Of a stretch of DNA of 64,000 bases, positions 1-7,773 are shown in pieces. The notes below the pieces were generated by a model, which was not told the DNA's origin, searched no databases, and saw nothing but the letters and a program-made list of their open reading frames with translations. The translations under genes and the position numbers were made by a program. This DNA comes from Antarcticimicrobium sp040365005 (lineage in GTDB: Bacteria > Pseudomonadota > Alphaproteobacteria > Rhodobacterales > Rhodobacteraceae). Position 1 is the stretch's first letter. Every line of letters starts with the position of its first letter. The stretch lies in NCBI RefSeq assembly GCF_040365005.1, contig NZ_BAABWV010000014.1, forward strand, positions 1 through 64,000, read 5' to 3'.

Positions 1-1
1 C

Positions 2-925
2 GCGCATTACACCTTCCCCCGGGCCGCCGTCCTGCGCGAAGCGTTCTCCCAGTGCGTGACCGATTATTTTGTGAAGGCCAGCAACGGCGGCCACTTCGAG
101 GCTCGTGGCCTCGTCGTGACGGGAGAGTCCAGGGTGGGTAAGACCTCGGAAACGATCAAGCTCATCGACGAGTTCAACGACAGTCGCACCGAGATGCCCG
201 GCGGCAAACCCGGAAAGATCATCTATTGCAAGCTGGACGGGTTGGTGACCTGGAAAGATCTTGGCCGGAAGACCTTGGCAACGCTGGGCTACCCCGGGTC
301 GCCACTGCGGACGCAGAGTGAAATCTGGGGAATAGTCCGCCGCCAAAGCCGTGGGCAGGGTGTGATAGGCGTTTACTACGATGAGTGTCAGCACGTTTTC
401 CTACCGAAAGGTAAGTCAAATCGTATTTTCCTCGACAGCTTCAAGTCTCTGATGAAGGAGCCCGAATGGCCGCTGATCTTGGTGCTGGCCGGCGTGCCGG
501 TTCTTAGCGACTATGTGAACTCCGAGGAGCAGCTTTCCCATCTCCTCACGCCGGTCCATTTCGACGAGATCAGCTTGGGTAAAAGTGCCGACCCGGCCAA
601 GGACCCCGACATGATCGAGCTGAACAAACTCGTCTATGCTTACGCAAAACTCGGCGGGATCGATGTTGAAGAGGTCGTGGACGTTGACTTCCTGGAGCGG
701 CTGGACTTCGCATGTTCCTCGCGCTGGGGGCTGGTCATCGAGCTTCTGGTCCGCACCTTCGCGCTTTGCCGCCTTCGTGAAGAGAAGGTGGCCACGATCA
801 ATCTGTTCGCGGAGGCCTATGCCCAGAACTCGCGTCTGCCCGAAGAGATGTCGCCCTTCACGGCGCCGGATTACCGCGACCTTCTTGATCGCGCGAAGCT
901 CCTGGAATTGGTGCAGAAAGCGTAG
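2..925 (+). CDS. tniB: TniB-like transposition AAA+ ATPase, 5' end outside window
   Basis: ATP-dependent target-selection partner of a DDE (TniA/MuA-type) transposase. The reading frame is open from the left edge of the window; the first in-frame GTG is at 56, but the codons before it (starting AHYTFPRAAVL) look like normal protein, so the gene probably begins upstream and is cut by the window. A Walker A motif GESRVGKT lies at 122-145, and a Walker B-like YYDECQH follows about 85 residues later, as in TniB/TnsC/IstB-type ATPases. The C-terminal half is helical and resembles the TniB lid region. It is followed by a good intrinsic terminator and not by tniQ, which usually comes next in Tn5053-like elements. 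The transposase gene is expected just left of the window. Family call is firm; the exact element type is not. Confidence 0.85.
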   Translation, partial: AHYTFPRAAVLREAFSQCVTDYFVKASNGGHFEARGLVVTGESRVGKTSETIKLIDEFNDSRTEMPGGKPGKIIYCKLDGLVTWKDLGRKTLATLGYPGSPLRTQSEIWGIVRRQSRGQGVIGVYYDECQHVFLPKGKSNRIFLDSFKSLMKEPEWPLILVLAGVPVLSDYVNSEEQLSHLLTPVHFDEISLGKSADPAKDPDMIELNKLVYAYAKLGGIDVEEVVDVDFLERLDFACSSRWGLVIELLVRTFALCRLREEKVATINLFAEAYAQNSRLPEEMSPFTAPDYRDLLDRAKLLELVQKA

Positions 926-954
926 CAGTTTCGACTGATCTTATAAGGCGCTGA

Positions 955-979
955 GGGCTCGCATTCGCGGGCCCTTTTT
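955..979 (+). terminator. Intrinsic terminator after tniB
   Basis: An 8-bp stem (955-962 with 967-974, one G-U pair), a four-base loop and a run of five T lie 29 bases after the tniB stop. This is a typical rho-independent terminator and implies that transcription of the transposition genes ends here. Confidence 0.8.
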
Positions 980-992
980 ATTGGCGCGAAGT

Positions 993-1031
993 GTGCATGC
1001 TTATGTGTCATGCGTGCATGCTTATGCTTCA
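993..1031 (+). repeat. Two direct copies of an 18-bp motif, candidate transposase-binding sites
   Basis: The 18-mer beginning gtgcatgcttatg occurs at 993-1010 and again at 1014-1031 (first 13 bases identical, ending tgtca and cttca). The core is also present, slightly altered, in the inverted repeat at 1112-1164. Spaced direct copies of a ~20-bp site near the last gene are the layout of TnsB/TniA-binding arrays at transposon ends. The repeats are seen directly; the binding role is inferred. Confidence 0.6.
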
Positions 1032-1111
1032 CAAGGAAAGCGACTTCACTGTAAGGTGTTGATTTTGCTTTATTTTAAATGAGGTAGCGTTGATCCGAAT
1101 CGGATAGGTGC

Positions 1112-1164
1112 GCAAGCTTATGAGTCATTGGCAATTTGTTGTTGCCAATGACCCATAAGCTTGC
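1112..1164. repeat. 23-bp near-perfect inverted repeat carrying the same motif
   Basis: Bases 1112-1134 and 1142-1164 are inverted copies with a single mismatch, separated by seven bases. The left arm has the order aagcttatgagtca, so it is a third copy of the motif at 993-1031 in the same orientation; the right arm is a fourth copy pointing back. It has no T-run, so it is unlikely to be a simple terminator. It may be two abutting transposon termini, or a palindromic operator; the match to the direct repeats favours a transposition site. Confidence 0.65.
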
Positions 1165-1206
1165 ACGTTTTGGCGGTTTTCATGCACACTCCCTGTCACG
1201 ATTGAA

Positions 1207-1767
1207 TTACACATCCCCTCCGAAAATACCCCAAGGCGTTGATTCAATTTCATCTCTTCGCTCGGCGAGGTATTCTCCGGGGACATTGGCCTCAAGCGCA
1301 TCAAGGACGGGATCAACCGTCCGTCGCAAATAGACCGGGCCGACATCTGCTCCCTCGGGCCTGAAACGATCGATCCGTCGGGCCGACAAAGACGCCAGAA
1401 TTGTGTTCCGGTGAAGTCCGGTTTCCTCCGCCATCATCCGGCTCGTTGGAGCGATCATGCTCGAGACCAACGACGAATGGACGGTCGCGCGCAGATACAT
1501 GAGCCTTGAAACCCTCGCCCGCGTAAACGACGATCCTGACGTCAGGTTGCCCGCCGTGGCGTTCTGATCTGGCTCGGGCCTTACCAAAGGTCGACGCTCT
1601 TACACCATTCGGTGGGACACCATCCATGAAGGTGGTTGAAGGTACATATCCGGCTTGAAGTGGCCGGGATCTGGTGATGTTCCGCATAATCGCCTTCGAA
1701 CGATAGGTGGCCCAAATGGGAACTCAGCGTGACACCAAAGCTGGACAGGTCCAGTGCTGGCCCGGCT
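1207..1767 (-). pseudogene. Non-coding or decayed stretch with possible gene remnants
   Basis: No intact gene is seen between the inverted repeat and the DUF1045 gene. On the minus strand, two stretches in different frames look protein-like: about 1207-1520 (helix-turn-helix-like segment around TGLHRNTILASL, then an acidic C-terminus ending WGIFGGDV) and about 1660-1767 (contains LSSHLGHLSF, which faintly recalls the GH box of tyrosine recombinases). The frames between them make no sense. This fits a frameshifted remnant of mobile-element genes, but neither fragment can be assigned to a family with confidence. Confidence 0.3.
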
Positions 1768-2469
1768 TCAGCCGGACAGCGCGTAGCGGTGGAGCAGATG
1801 GAAACGTCCTGCCGCATCCTCGCCCACCAGTGCCAGATCGCCGATCTCGAACGGGGCGGGCAGCAGTGGCACCAGGTGGCCGGTCAGCGCCGCCTCGACC
1901 GCGCCGAGTGCGGGCTTGGGCAGCTTGCCCGACAGGGTGATGTGAAACCGGAACTGCCCCATGACATGAGGGTAACCCCAGCGCGCCAGGTTCTCCTGCT
2001 GCGCCGGGGAGAGGCCGGCGGCGCGGCGGCGCGCCAGCTCGGCCTCGGGTGCGGGCGCGCGAAACCGGTCCAGCGCCTCGACCACCCTTGCCGCCAGCGC
2101 GTCGAGCGCGGCGGTGTCGCCGACGGGGCGCAAGGCAAGGAACCGGCCCAGCCGCACCAAGGTCAAACCCTCCAATTGCAACGGCGCGTTCCTGGCGCAG
2201 AACGTGGCGCAGGCTGTCTCCAGGTCGGCGCGGGTCATGCCTTCGGCCAGGCGGAACGGCGGCTTGATCGTGGCGTGTGCCCCGTATTTGCGCGGTGTCG
2301 CGGTGATCGAAGCCAGGGACAGCGGCAGGCCGGCGACCTCCGGCTGCGGCACCTCTGCCCCGGTGTCCATGTCCCAGCCCAGCCAGCGGGTAACGAAACC
2401 TCCCCATGCCGCCTGGGCAGGGGGGGCGTAATAGATGGCGTAACGCTGAAATTCACCTGCTATAGTCAT
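1768..2469 (-). CDS. DUF1045 (2H phosphoesterase-like) phosphonate metabolism protein
   Basis: 233 residues with the two HxT motifs of the 2H phosphoesterase fold: HATIKPPF (H65) and FHITLSG (H176). Members of this family (DUF1045) are found with carbon-phosphorus lyase genes and are annotated as putative phosphonate metabolism proteins; a role on cyclic phosphoribosyl intermediates has been suggested by the fold, not shown here. It is divergent from phnM with only 47 bases between the starts, so the pair probably shares a control region. Start ATG at 2469 gives normal family length. It ends where the decayed mobile-element region begins. Confidence 0.85.
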   Translation of the reverse strand: MTIAGEFQRYAIYYAPPAQAAWGGFVTRWLGWDMDTGAEVPQPEVAGLPLSLASITATPRKYGAHATIKPPFRLAEGMTRADLETACATFCARNAPLQLEGLTLVRLGRFLALRPVGDTAALDALAARVVEALDRFRAPAPEAELARRRAAGLSPAQQENLARWGYPHVMGQFRFHITLSGKLPKPALGAVEAALTGHLVPLLPAPFEIGDLALVGEDAAGRFHLLHRYALSG

Positions 2470-2516
2470 GTCGGCCCCGGCTGGCTGTTCCGTTCCTCAA
2501 ATCATGCGATGCCCAG

Positions 2517-3659
2517 ATGACAGAAGACTTTTGCCTTGCCAATGCCATGCTGGTCCTGCCCGGGGAAACCCGACGTGGCAGCCTGCGTGTGGTCGATGGA
2601 ACCATCGCCGCGATCGACAGCGGTGCAGCCGTGCCGCAGGGCGCGGTGGATTGCGGCGGCGACCATGTCGCGCCCGGCCTGATCGAGTTGCACACCGACA
2701 ACCTTGAACGGCACATCCAGCCGCGCCCCAAGGTCGACTGGCCGCATGCGGCCGCGATCATCGCCCATGACGCGGAACTGGCCGGCGCTGGCATCACCAC
2801 GGTCTTCGATGCGATGCGGGTGGGCTCGATCCCCTCGGGCACCGGGCGTTACCTGAAATACGCGCGCGGGCTGGCCAGTGAACTGCTGGAGCTGCGCGCC
2901 GCCGATGCCCTGAAGATCAGCCATTTCCTGCACCTGCGCGCCGAGGTCTGTTCCGAGACCCTGCTGGAGGAACTGGCGGAGTTCGATGCCGATGATCGCG
3001 TCGGTCTGGTCAGCCTGATGGATCACACGCCGGGCCAGCGGCAGTTTCGCGACCTTGCCAAGTTCGAGGCCTACGTGAAGGGCAAGCACGCGATGACCGA
3101 CGATGATTTCCGGCGCCATGTCGCGCAGCTCACGGAGCTGCGACGCAAGGTCGGCGACGCGCATGAGATCGGCGCGGTCGCGCAGGCGCGGCGGTTCGGG
3201 GCGGTTCTGGCCAGCCATGACGACACCACCGGGGCGCAGGTCGAGACATCGGCCGGCTACGGTATCCGGCTGGCGGAGTTTCCGACCACCGTCACGGCGG
3301 CGCAGGCCTGTCGCGACCACGGCATCGCGGTGATGATGGGGGCGCCCAACCTGGTGCGTGGCGGATCGCATTCGGGCAACGTGGCGGCGCAGGAGCTGGC
3401 CGAGGCCGGTTTGCTGGACATCGTGTCGTCGGACTACGTGCCCGCGGCGCTCCTGTTCGCGGCGGTGCGGCTGGGGCAGGTCTGGGGCGACATGGCGCGT
3501 GGACTGTCGACGGTGACAGAGGCGCCGGCGCGGGCCGTCAAGCTGGCGGATCGCGGCACGCTGGCACCGGGCAAGCGCGCCGACCTTGTCCGGTTTCGCC
3601 TGCGCGGCGACGTGCCGGTCTTGTCCGGGGTGTGGTCGCGCGGCCAACGGGTGGCCTGA
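2517..3659 (+). CDS. phnM: Alpha-D-ribose 1-methylphosphonate 5-triphosphate diphosphatase
   Basis: Amidohydrolase-fold enzyme of the carbon-phosphorus lyase pathway; removes diphosphate from ribose 1-alkylphosphonate 5-triphosphate to give the substrate for PhnJ. 380 residues, normal length. The family signature HTDNLERH is at about residues 59-66 (metal ligands), followed by SLMDHTPGQRQF, SHDDTT and the SSDYVP motif near the C-terminus. The other phn genes (phnGHIJKL) are not in this window, so phnM is either detached from the main operon or separated from it by the mobile element to the left. Very secure family call. Confidence 0.95.
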   Translation: MTEDFCLANAMLVLPGETRRGSLRVVDGTIAAIDSGAAVPQGAVDCGGDHVAPGLIELHTDNLERHIQPRPKVDWPHAAAIIAHDAELAGAGITTVFDAMRVGSIPSGTGRYLKYARGLASELLELRAADALKISHFLHLRAEVCSETLLEELAEFDADDRVGLVSLMDHTPGQRQFRDLAKFEAYVKGKHAMTDDDFRRHVAQLTELRRKVGDAHEIGAVAQARRFGAVLASHDDTTGAQVETSAGYGIRLAEFPTTVTAAQACRDHGIAVMMGAPNLVRGGSHSGNVAAQELAEAGLLDIVSSDYVPAALLFAAVRLGQVWGDMARGLSTVTEAPARAVKLADRGTLAPGKRADLVRFRLRGDVPVLSGVWSRGQRVA

Positions 3660-3680
3660 CCCGCTGGCGGAGGAGGGGGG

Positions 3681-3691
3681 CGCCTTCGGCG
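3681..3691. other. Short hairpin between convergent genes
   Basis: A 4-bp GC stem (cgcc/ggcg) with a ttc loop sits in the 77-base gap between the convergent phnM and the minus-strand glycan operon. There is no T-run. It may help end transcription, but the evidence is weak. Confidence 0.25.
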
Positions 3692-3736
3692 AAGTATCTC
3701 AGGCTCGGGAAAAGGCCGGGGGCGGGTCTTGCCCGC

Positions 3737-4213
3737 TCAGGCCCGGTAGAACAGGTAACGGTCGGGTGCGATGGTGTCGGGGCCGGTGATCTGCTCGAAC
3801 CCAACCAGCGGCTGGCCCGAGACGATCAGCCCGCCGGGCTGCATCACATCGGCGATCAAAGGCGACAGGCGGGCGGCCTCGGCAACGTCTTTTTCCTTGA
3901 TGCCAAAGCCGAAGTCGTAGTGCGCCAGAACGATCCGCGCGCCGCTGTCGGCCAGTTTGCGCAGCATCGGCTCGGCCTCGCCCTGCAGGAAATCCGCCTC
4001 GGGCGGGGTGCAGGAGGGGTGGCATTGCAGCACCCGGTCGATCACCCAGATGCGGCGCTCCGGCAGGATTTCGCGCAGGTGGTCATAGGTGCGACCGTTG
4101 CCGAGGCCGAGGTCGACCACGTCACCCTCGAGATCGGCGATCTTTTCGGCGGCCCAGTTCAGCCCGTCGCGTTGCGCGGCCAGGCGGCGCAGCATGGAGT
4201 CCAGTCGGCTCAT
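3737..4213 (-). CDS. Small class I SAM-methyltransferase-like protein
   Basis: 158 residues. After an N-terminal helix starting MSRLD, the sequence VVDLGLGNGRTYDHL has the shape of motif I (glycine-rich SAM loop) of Rossmann methyltransferases; a second strand ends in WVIDR, where an acidic residue would bind the ribose. Substrate unknown. The last gene of the glycan operon, its start overlaps the stop of the deacetylase-like gene by four bases. A paralogue with the same opening (MSRLD) and the same LGLGNGRTY motif is at 20234-20719. It could have lost methyltransferase activity, since it is shorter than typical enzymes. Confidence 0.7.
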   Translation of the reverse strand: MSRLDSMLRRLAAQRDGLNWAAEKIADLEGDVVDLGLGNGRTYDHLREILPERRIWVIDRVLQCHPSCTPPEADFLQGEAEPMLRKLADSGARIVLAHYDFGFGIKEKDVAEAARLSPLIADVMQPGGLIVSGQPLVGFEQITGPDTIAPDRYLFYRA

Positions 4214-4977
4214 TCGATGTCCTTCGCTTCGGTGGTGGTGGTCCAGGGGGTGACGGGCCCGGCGCGCAGGCGGGTCAGCAGCGCGCGGGTGAACCCCCAG
4301 ATCGCGGTGTCATGCACCAGGTGGTGGGTCAGCACCCCGTAGGGTTCGGCGTTGTCGGTGTGCCCCTCGCGGCGGTCGGCAAGCTGGGCGGCCAATTGCG
4401 CGATCAGCGCGGCCGGATCGGCAAGCGAGCGGTTGCCGCGCCAGTCGATCGGGTCGAGATGGGTGTTCACTTGCAGCAACCCCGGCGCGGCCAGGGCCGA
4501 TTTGCGCGGCGTGAAGGTGGAGATCGCGGTATAGCCCAGCCCGGGCAGGGCGGTCAGAAGTTCGGGCGCGATCCGGTTCCAAGGCGGCACGAACATCGGC
4601 CGCAGCGCCGGGCCGAGCAGCGCACGCAGGCGCAGCATGCCGTCGCGCGCCTCTTTCGCCATGACCGGCAGCGGGCGGTGGGCGCCGAACTCGGCCTTCT
4701 TCTTGCCCTCTGGCGCGTGGCTCCGATGGGCCCAGCCATGCACCACCGGGATCAGCCCCGGGCGATCCTTGATCACATCGGCCAGCGTCGGTTCGGCCCC
4801 GGCGGGAATGACGGCGAGATGTACCGGCAGGTCGACCTCGTCGGCCAGCGCGGTCAGATCGTCCAGCGCGGCACTGGGGGCCACCGCATCGTCGTCGCGC
4901 CACCACAGCGGCAGCGTCATCCCCGCCTGTTGCCAGCGGTCAAGCTCCCGGTCGAGCGGGGTCCAGTCCAGGGTCAT
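4210..4977 (-). CDS. NodB-like polysaccharide deacetylase family protein
   Basis: 255 residues with the order of NodB-fold motifs: WWRDDDAV near residue 26 (metal and catalytic aspartates), HGWAHRSH near 80 (metal histidines), and FVPPWNRI near 129. Family members remove N- or O-acetyl groups from sugar chains. No signal peptide is seen, so it would act on cytoplasmic precursors. Its start overlaps the glycosyltransferase stop (4974-4977) and its stop overlaps the next gene, consistent with translational coupling in the glycan operon. The exact substrate cannot be told. Confidence 0.75.
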   Translation of the reverse strand: MTLDWTPLDRELDRWQQAGMTLPLWWRDDDAVAPSAALDDLTALADEVDLPVHLAVIPAGAEPTLADVIKDRPGLIPVVHGWAHRSHAPEGKKKAEFGAHRPLPVMAKEARDGMLRLRALLGPALRPMFVPPWNRIAPELLTALPGLGYTAISTFTPRKSALAAPGLLQVNTHLDPIDWRGNRSLADPAALIAQLAAQLADRREGHTDNAEPYGVLTHHLVHDTAIWGFTRALLTRLRAGPVTPWTTTTEAKDIE

Positions 4978-6110
4978 GCGCGTGCCTCTGCCATCTGGGT
5001 GGCGATTGCCACGGATCGTGCCGCGCCGTCAAATTCGAGCCCGCTGTCGCGGTGGGGGCCGGCGGCAAGGGCGCGGTCGAGCGCCCCGGCCAGTGTATGG
5101 GCCGTCATATCGGCACTGCGCAGCACCTCGACCGCAGGAAGTTGGGCGAGGCTTTCGGCGCGCAGGCTCTGCTCCACCTCCTTGCCGGCGTCGAAGGGGA
5201 TCAGCACGGCGGGGGTTCCGGCCTGGAGCAGGTCCATCGCGGTGTTGTAGCCGCACATGCTGACCGAGGCGGCGGCGTGCGGCAGCATCTGGCGGAACTC
5301 CGGGCGGGCGGCTTCGACGGTGGCGTTTGCCGGCGCGGTGGCCTGCAACTCTGACAGCTGCGCCGGATCGTTGCCACCCACCAGCAGTCGCCAGTGCAGG
5401 GCGGGGCGCAGACGCGCGGCCTCCAGCGCGGCCCGGAACAGCGGCCCGCCGACCGCGCCGCCACCGGCACTGACCAGAACCTCGTCCGTGCCGAGGCCCT
5501 GCGGGTGCGGCACCGGGGCAGGGGGGGCGACATAGCCGGTATAGCGCAGCTTGTCCGCCAGCGTCGGGGTGACGGGCCAGCTTTGCTCCAGCCGCGTGGC
5601 ATGGGGGTCGGAATGGACCAGAACGGCATCGTAGAGCCGCGTCACGATTTCTTCGGCGCGCTCGGCCTTGGAGGGTTTCGAGGGCGGCGCGAGGATATCG
5701 CGGATCGAGGACAGCACTATGGGGCGGCGGCGCTGATCCCGCGCCGCCTCGAGCAGCGATAGGAACTCGCCCGACAGTGCCCGGCGGCCAAAGGGGAACA
5801 GCTCGGTGATCAGGACGTCGGGGGCAAAGGCGATGAGCGCGCCGCGCAGGGCGATCCTGCGCCGCTCAAGATAGCCCGCGTCGGCCTCTTCGCCGGTGTC
5901 GGTCAGCAGGCGGGTGAAATCCACCCCGTCCGAGGCCAGCAGGGGCAGTTGCAGCCAGCCAAGCGCGCCCGGGTGCAGGTGCGGCGCCGGGCGGCCGCCG
6001 GAGACGACCAGAACCTCGTGCCCGGCGGCGTCAAAGGCACGGGCCAGCGTCAGCGCCCGGCTCAGGTGCCCGGTGCCCAGCAGGTGGGTGACCACGATCA
6101 TCACCTTCAT
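4974..6110 (-). CDS. MurG/GT28-like glycosyltransferase
   Basis: 378 residues from ATG at 6110 (MKVMIVV), chosen because it overlaps the phosphatase stop as ATGA and begins the expected first beta strand; the frame is open further upstream but that is inside the phosphatase gene. GTGHLSRAL matches the N-terminal GxGH loop of MurG-type GT-B enzymes; LVSAGGGAVGG and the CGYNTAMDLL segment match the C-terminal nucleotide-sugar binding site. It is probably cytoplasmic and adds one sugar to the glycan made by the cluster. A second GT28-like enzyme, at 9011-10243, shares the GYNT motif. Confidence 0.8.
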   Translation of the reverse strand: MKVMIVVTHLLGTGHLSRALTLARAFDAAGHEVLVVSGGRPAPHLHPGALGWLQLPLLASDGVDFTRLLTDTGEEADAGYLERRRIALRGALIAFAPDVLITELFPFGRRALSGEFLSLLEAARDQRRRPIVLSSIRDILAPPSKPSKAERAEEIVTRLYDAVLVHSDPHATRLEQSWPVTPTLADKLRYTGYVAPPAPVPHPQGLGTDEVLVSAGGGAVGGPLFRAALEAARLRPALHWRLLVGGNDPAQLSELQATAPANATVEAARPEFRQMLPHAAASVSMCGYNTAMDLLQAGTPAVLIPFDAGKEVEQSLRAESLAQLPAVEVLRSADMTAHTLAGALDRALAAGPHRDSGLEFDGAARSVAIATQMAEARA

Positions 6111-6697
6111 GGCGCCGCCTCCTCCCGGACCAGGCGGATCGGTTCGCCCTCCGGCGTCAGGGTCTCGCCGTCGAGGCAGAGCAGGTAGAGCCGGTTGCGC
6201 TTGACTTTGAAGGGCGCCGGGCCGGCGAAATCCCAGCCATGGGCGCGGGCCAACAGCACCCGCATGATGCCGATGTGGCAGACCGCCAGCGCGTCGCGTT
6301 CGAGCCGGGCGAGCCAGGGGCGCAGCCGCGACCAAAGTTCCCCCGGGCTTTCACCGCCCGGTGCGCGATAGTCCCAGCCCCAGTCCTCGATATGGCGAAA
6401 GCCGCTGCCGGGCGTGGCGAGCAGGTCGGTGCCGCGCTGGCCCTCCCAATCGCCCCAGTTCATCTCGGTCAGTTCCGGCGCGGTGCGCGGCGCGCGGCGG
6501 GCCACCAGCTCGGCGGTCTCGGCGGCGCGTTTGAGCGGGCTCGACCACAGCTCGGCCGCGTCCCAGGGGGCGGGCAGGCGCTGGGTGGCCAGTTCGGCGC
6601 GGGCGTCGTCGTCCAAGGGAATGTCGCTGGCGCCCTGGATCCGGCCCATGCGGTTCCAGTGGGTGTGACCGTGGCGCAGGAGGGCAAGCCGGATCAT
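6107..6697 (-). CDS. Histidine phosphatase (phosphoglycerate mutase-like)
   Basis: 196 residues opening LALLRHGHTHWN, the RHG catalytic motif of the histidine phosphatase superfamily (phosphohistidine about residue 9), with a second conserved histidine in VCHIGIMR and the acid residue in LTEMNWGDWEG. Embedded in the glycan operon with four-base overlaps on both sides, so a sugar-phosphate or nucleotide-sugar-related phosphatase is likelier than a glycolytic mutase. Substrate is inference. Confidence 0.8.
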   Translation of the reverse strand: MIRLALLRHGHTHWNRMGRIQGASDIPLDDDARAELATQRLPAPWDAAELWSSPLKRAAETAELVARRAPRTAPELTEMNWGDWEGQRGTDLLATPGSGFRHIEDWGWDYRAPGGESPGELWSRLRPWLARLERDALAVCHIGIMRVLLARAHGWDFAGPAPFKVKRNRLYLLCLDGETLTPEGEPIRLVREEAAP

Positions 6698-7773
6698 GCA
6701 GGGTCTTTCACAAGGGGGGCGACAGCGGACCAGAAACGCTCGGTCGCGGCTGGGCGCAGGTGGGCGCGGGCGATCATCGCACGGGCCTGGGCGCCACGTG
6801 ACTTGCGCAGTACCGGATCGGAGAGCAGGGCGGCGATCTGCGCGGCCAGCGCCTCGGGGCCATCTTCGGGCCTTGGATAGGCGCCGGGCAGCAGCACGTC
6901 ACGCACGCCGGGGCGATCCTGTGCCACCACGGCAAGGCCGGCCGCCTGCGCCTCGAGATAGACCATGCCGAAGGCCTCGTTGACGCCGGGCCAGACGAAG
7001 AGCGACGCGCGTTGGTAGGCCCGTGCCAGCGCATCGCGGTCGAGCTGACCGAGAAAGCGCACCCGGTCGCCAAAGGGGGCCATCAGCGCCTCGACCTGCC
7101 CCCGCGCCGGGCCGTCGCCGGCGATCTCAAGCCGCCAGTCGCCCGGCAGATGCGCCAGCGCCTCTGCCAGGATCGTGTATGAGGCCAGCTTGTCCCCCGC
7201 CCGCATCATCCCGGCGGTCAGCATCGGGCCGCCGCCCCAGGACGGCTCCGGCAGGGTGTCGGTGGGCAGGAACGGCGGCAGATGAACCAGCCGCTGCCCG
7301 GGCACGCGATGCCGGCCCAGCGTGATCAGGTCGTTGGCGGTGAGGTAGAAGATCACCGAAGCCGCGTCGCAGGCGGCCTCGGCGGCCGCGGCGAAGCCGG
7401 CCCAGGGACCGGTCAGGCGCTTTTTCGCGCGGGTGGATTCGATCTGGACGTAGGGCAGCCCCAGCGCGGCGCAGGTGGCGGGGCCGATCAGGTCGGGGGC
7501 CTTGTAATAGTTGTGGTAGGTGACCCAGAGGGCGATGTCAGTGCCGGCGAGGGTATTGCTCAATCGGGCGATCTCGGCCTTGGCCGCCTGCTGCAGATCG
7601 GCCTGCCGGGCGGGATCGCCGGATTTCTCGTGCAGTTTCAGGTCCGAGACCACGATGACCTCGGCGCCCCTTGCCCCGATGGCCGCGATCAGGTTGCGGG
7701 CCATCTCCCGGTCGCCCGAGGGGGTCGGGTCGCCGGGCGGTTTCATCGGCGCGTAAAAGGCGACGCGGGTCAT
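6694..7773 (-). CDS. GT4-type glycosyltransferase
   Basis: 359 residues, GT-B fold. The N-terminal strand VAFYAPMKPPGDPTPSGDRE gives the acceptor-side loop; the C-terminal half has VWPGVNEAFGMVYLEAQAAG, the E-x7-E motif of retaining GT4 enzymes that binds the sugar nucleotide. Overlaps its neighbours in the operon by four bases at both ends. Sugar donor unknown. Confidence 0.82.
   Translation of the reverse strand: MTRVAFYAPMKPPGDPTPSGDREMARNLIAAIGARGAEVIVVSDLKLHEKSGDPARQADLQQAAKAEIARLSNTLAGTDIALWVTYHNYYKAPDLIGPATCAALGLPYVQIESTRAKKRLTGPWAGFAAAAEAACDAASVIFYLTANDLITLGRHRVPGQRLVHLPPFLPTDTLPEPSWGGGPMLTAGMMRAGDKLASYTILAEALAHLPGDWRLEIAGDGPARGQVEALMAPFGDRVRFLGQLDRDALARAYQRASLFVWPGVNEAFGMVYLEAQAAGLAVVAQDRPGVRDVLLPGAYPRPEDGPEALAAQIAALLSDPVLRKSRGAQARAMIARAHLRPAATERFWSAVAPLVKDPA

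Noticed and set aside
1112..1164. Palindrome read as an intrinsic terminator
   Set aside because: There is no T-run on either side and its arms match the nearby direct repeats, so a site for a DNA-binding protein is a better explanation.
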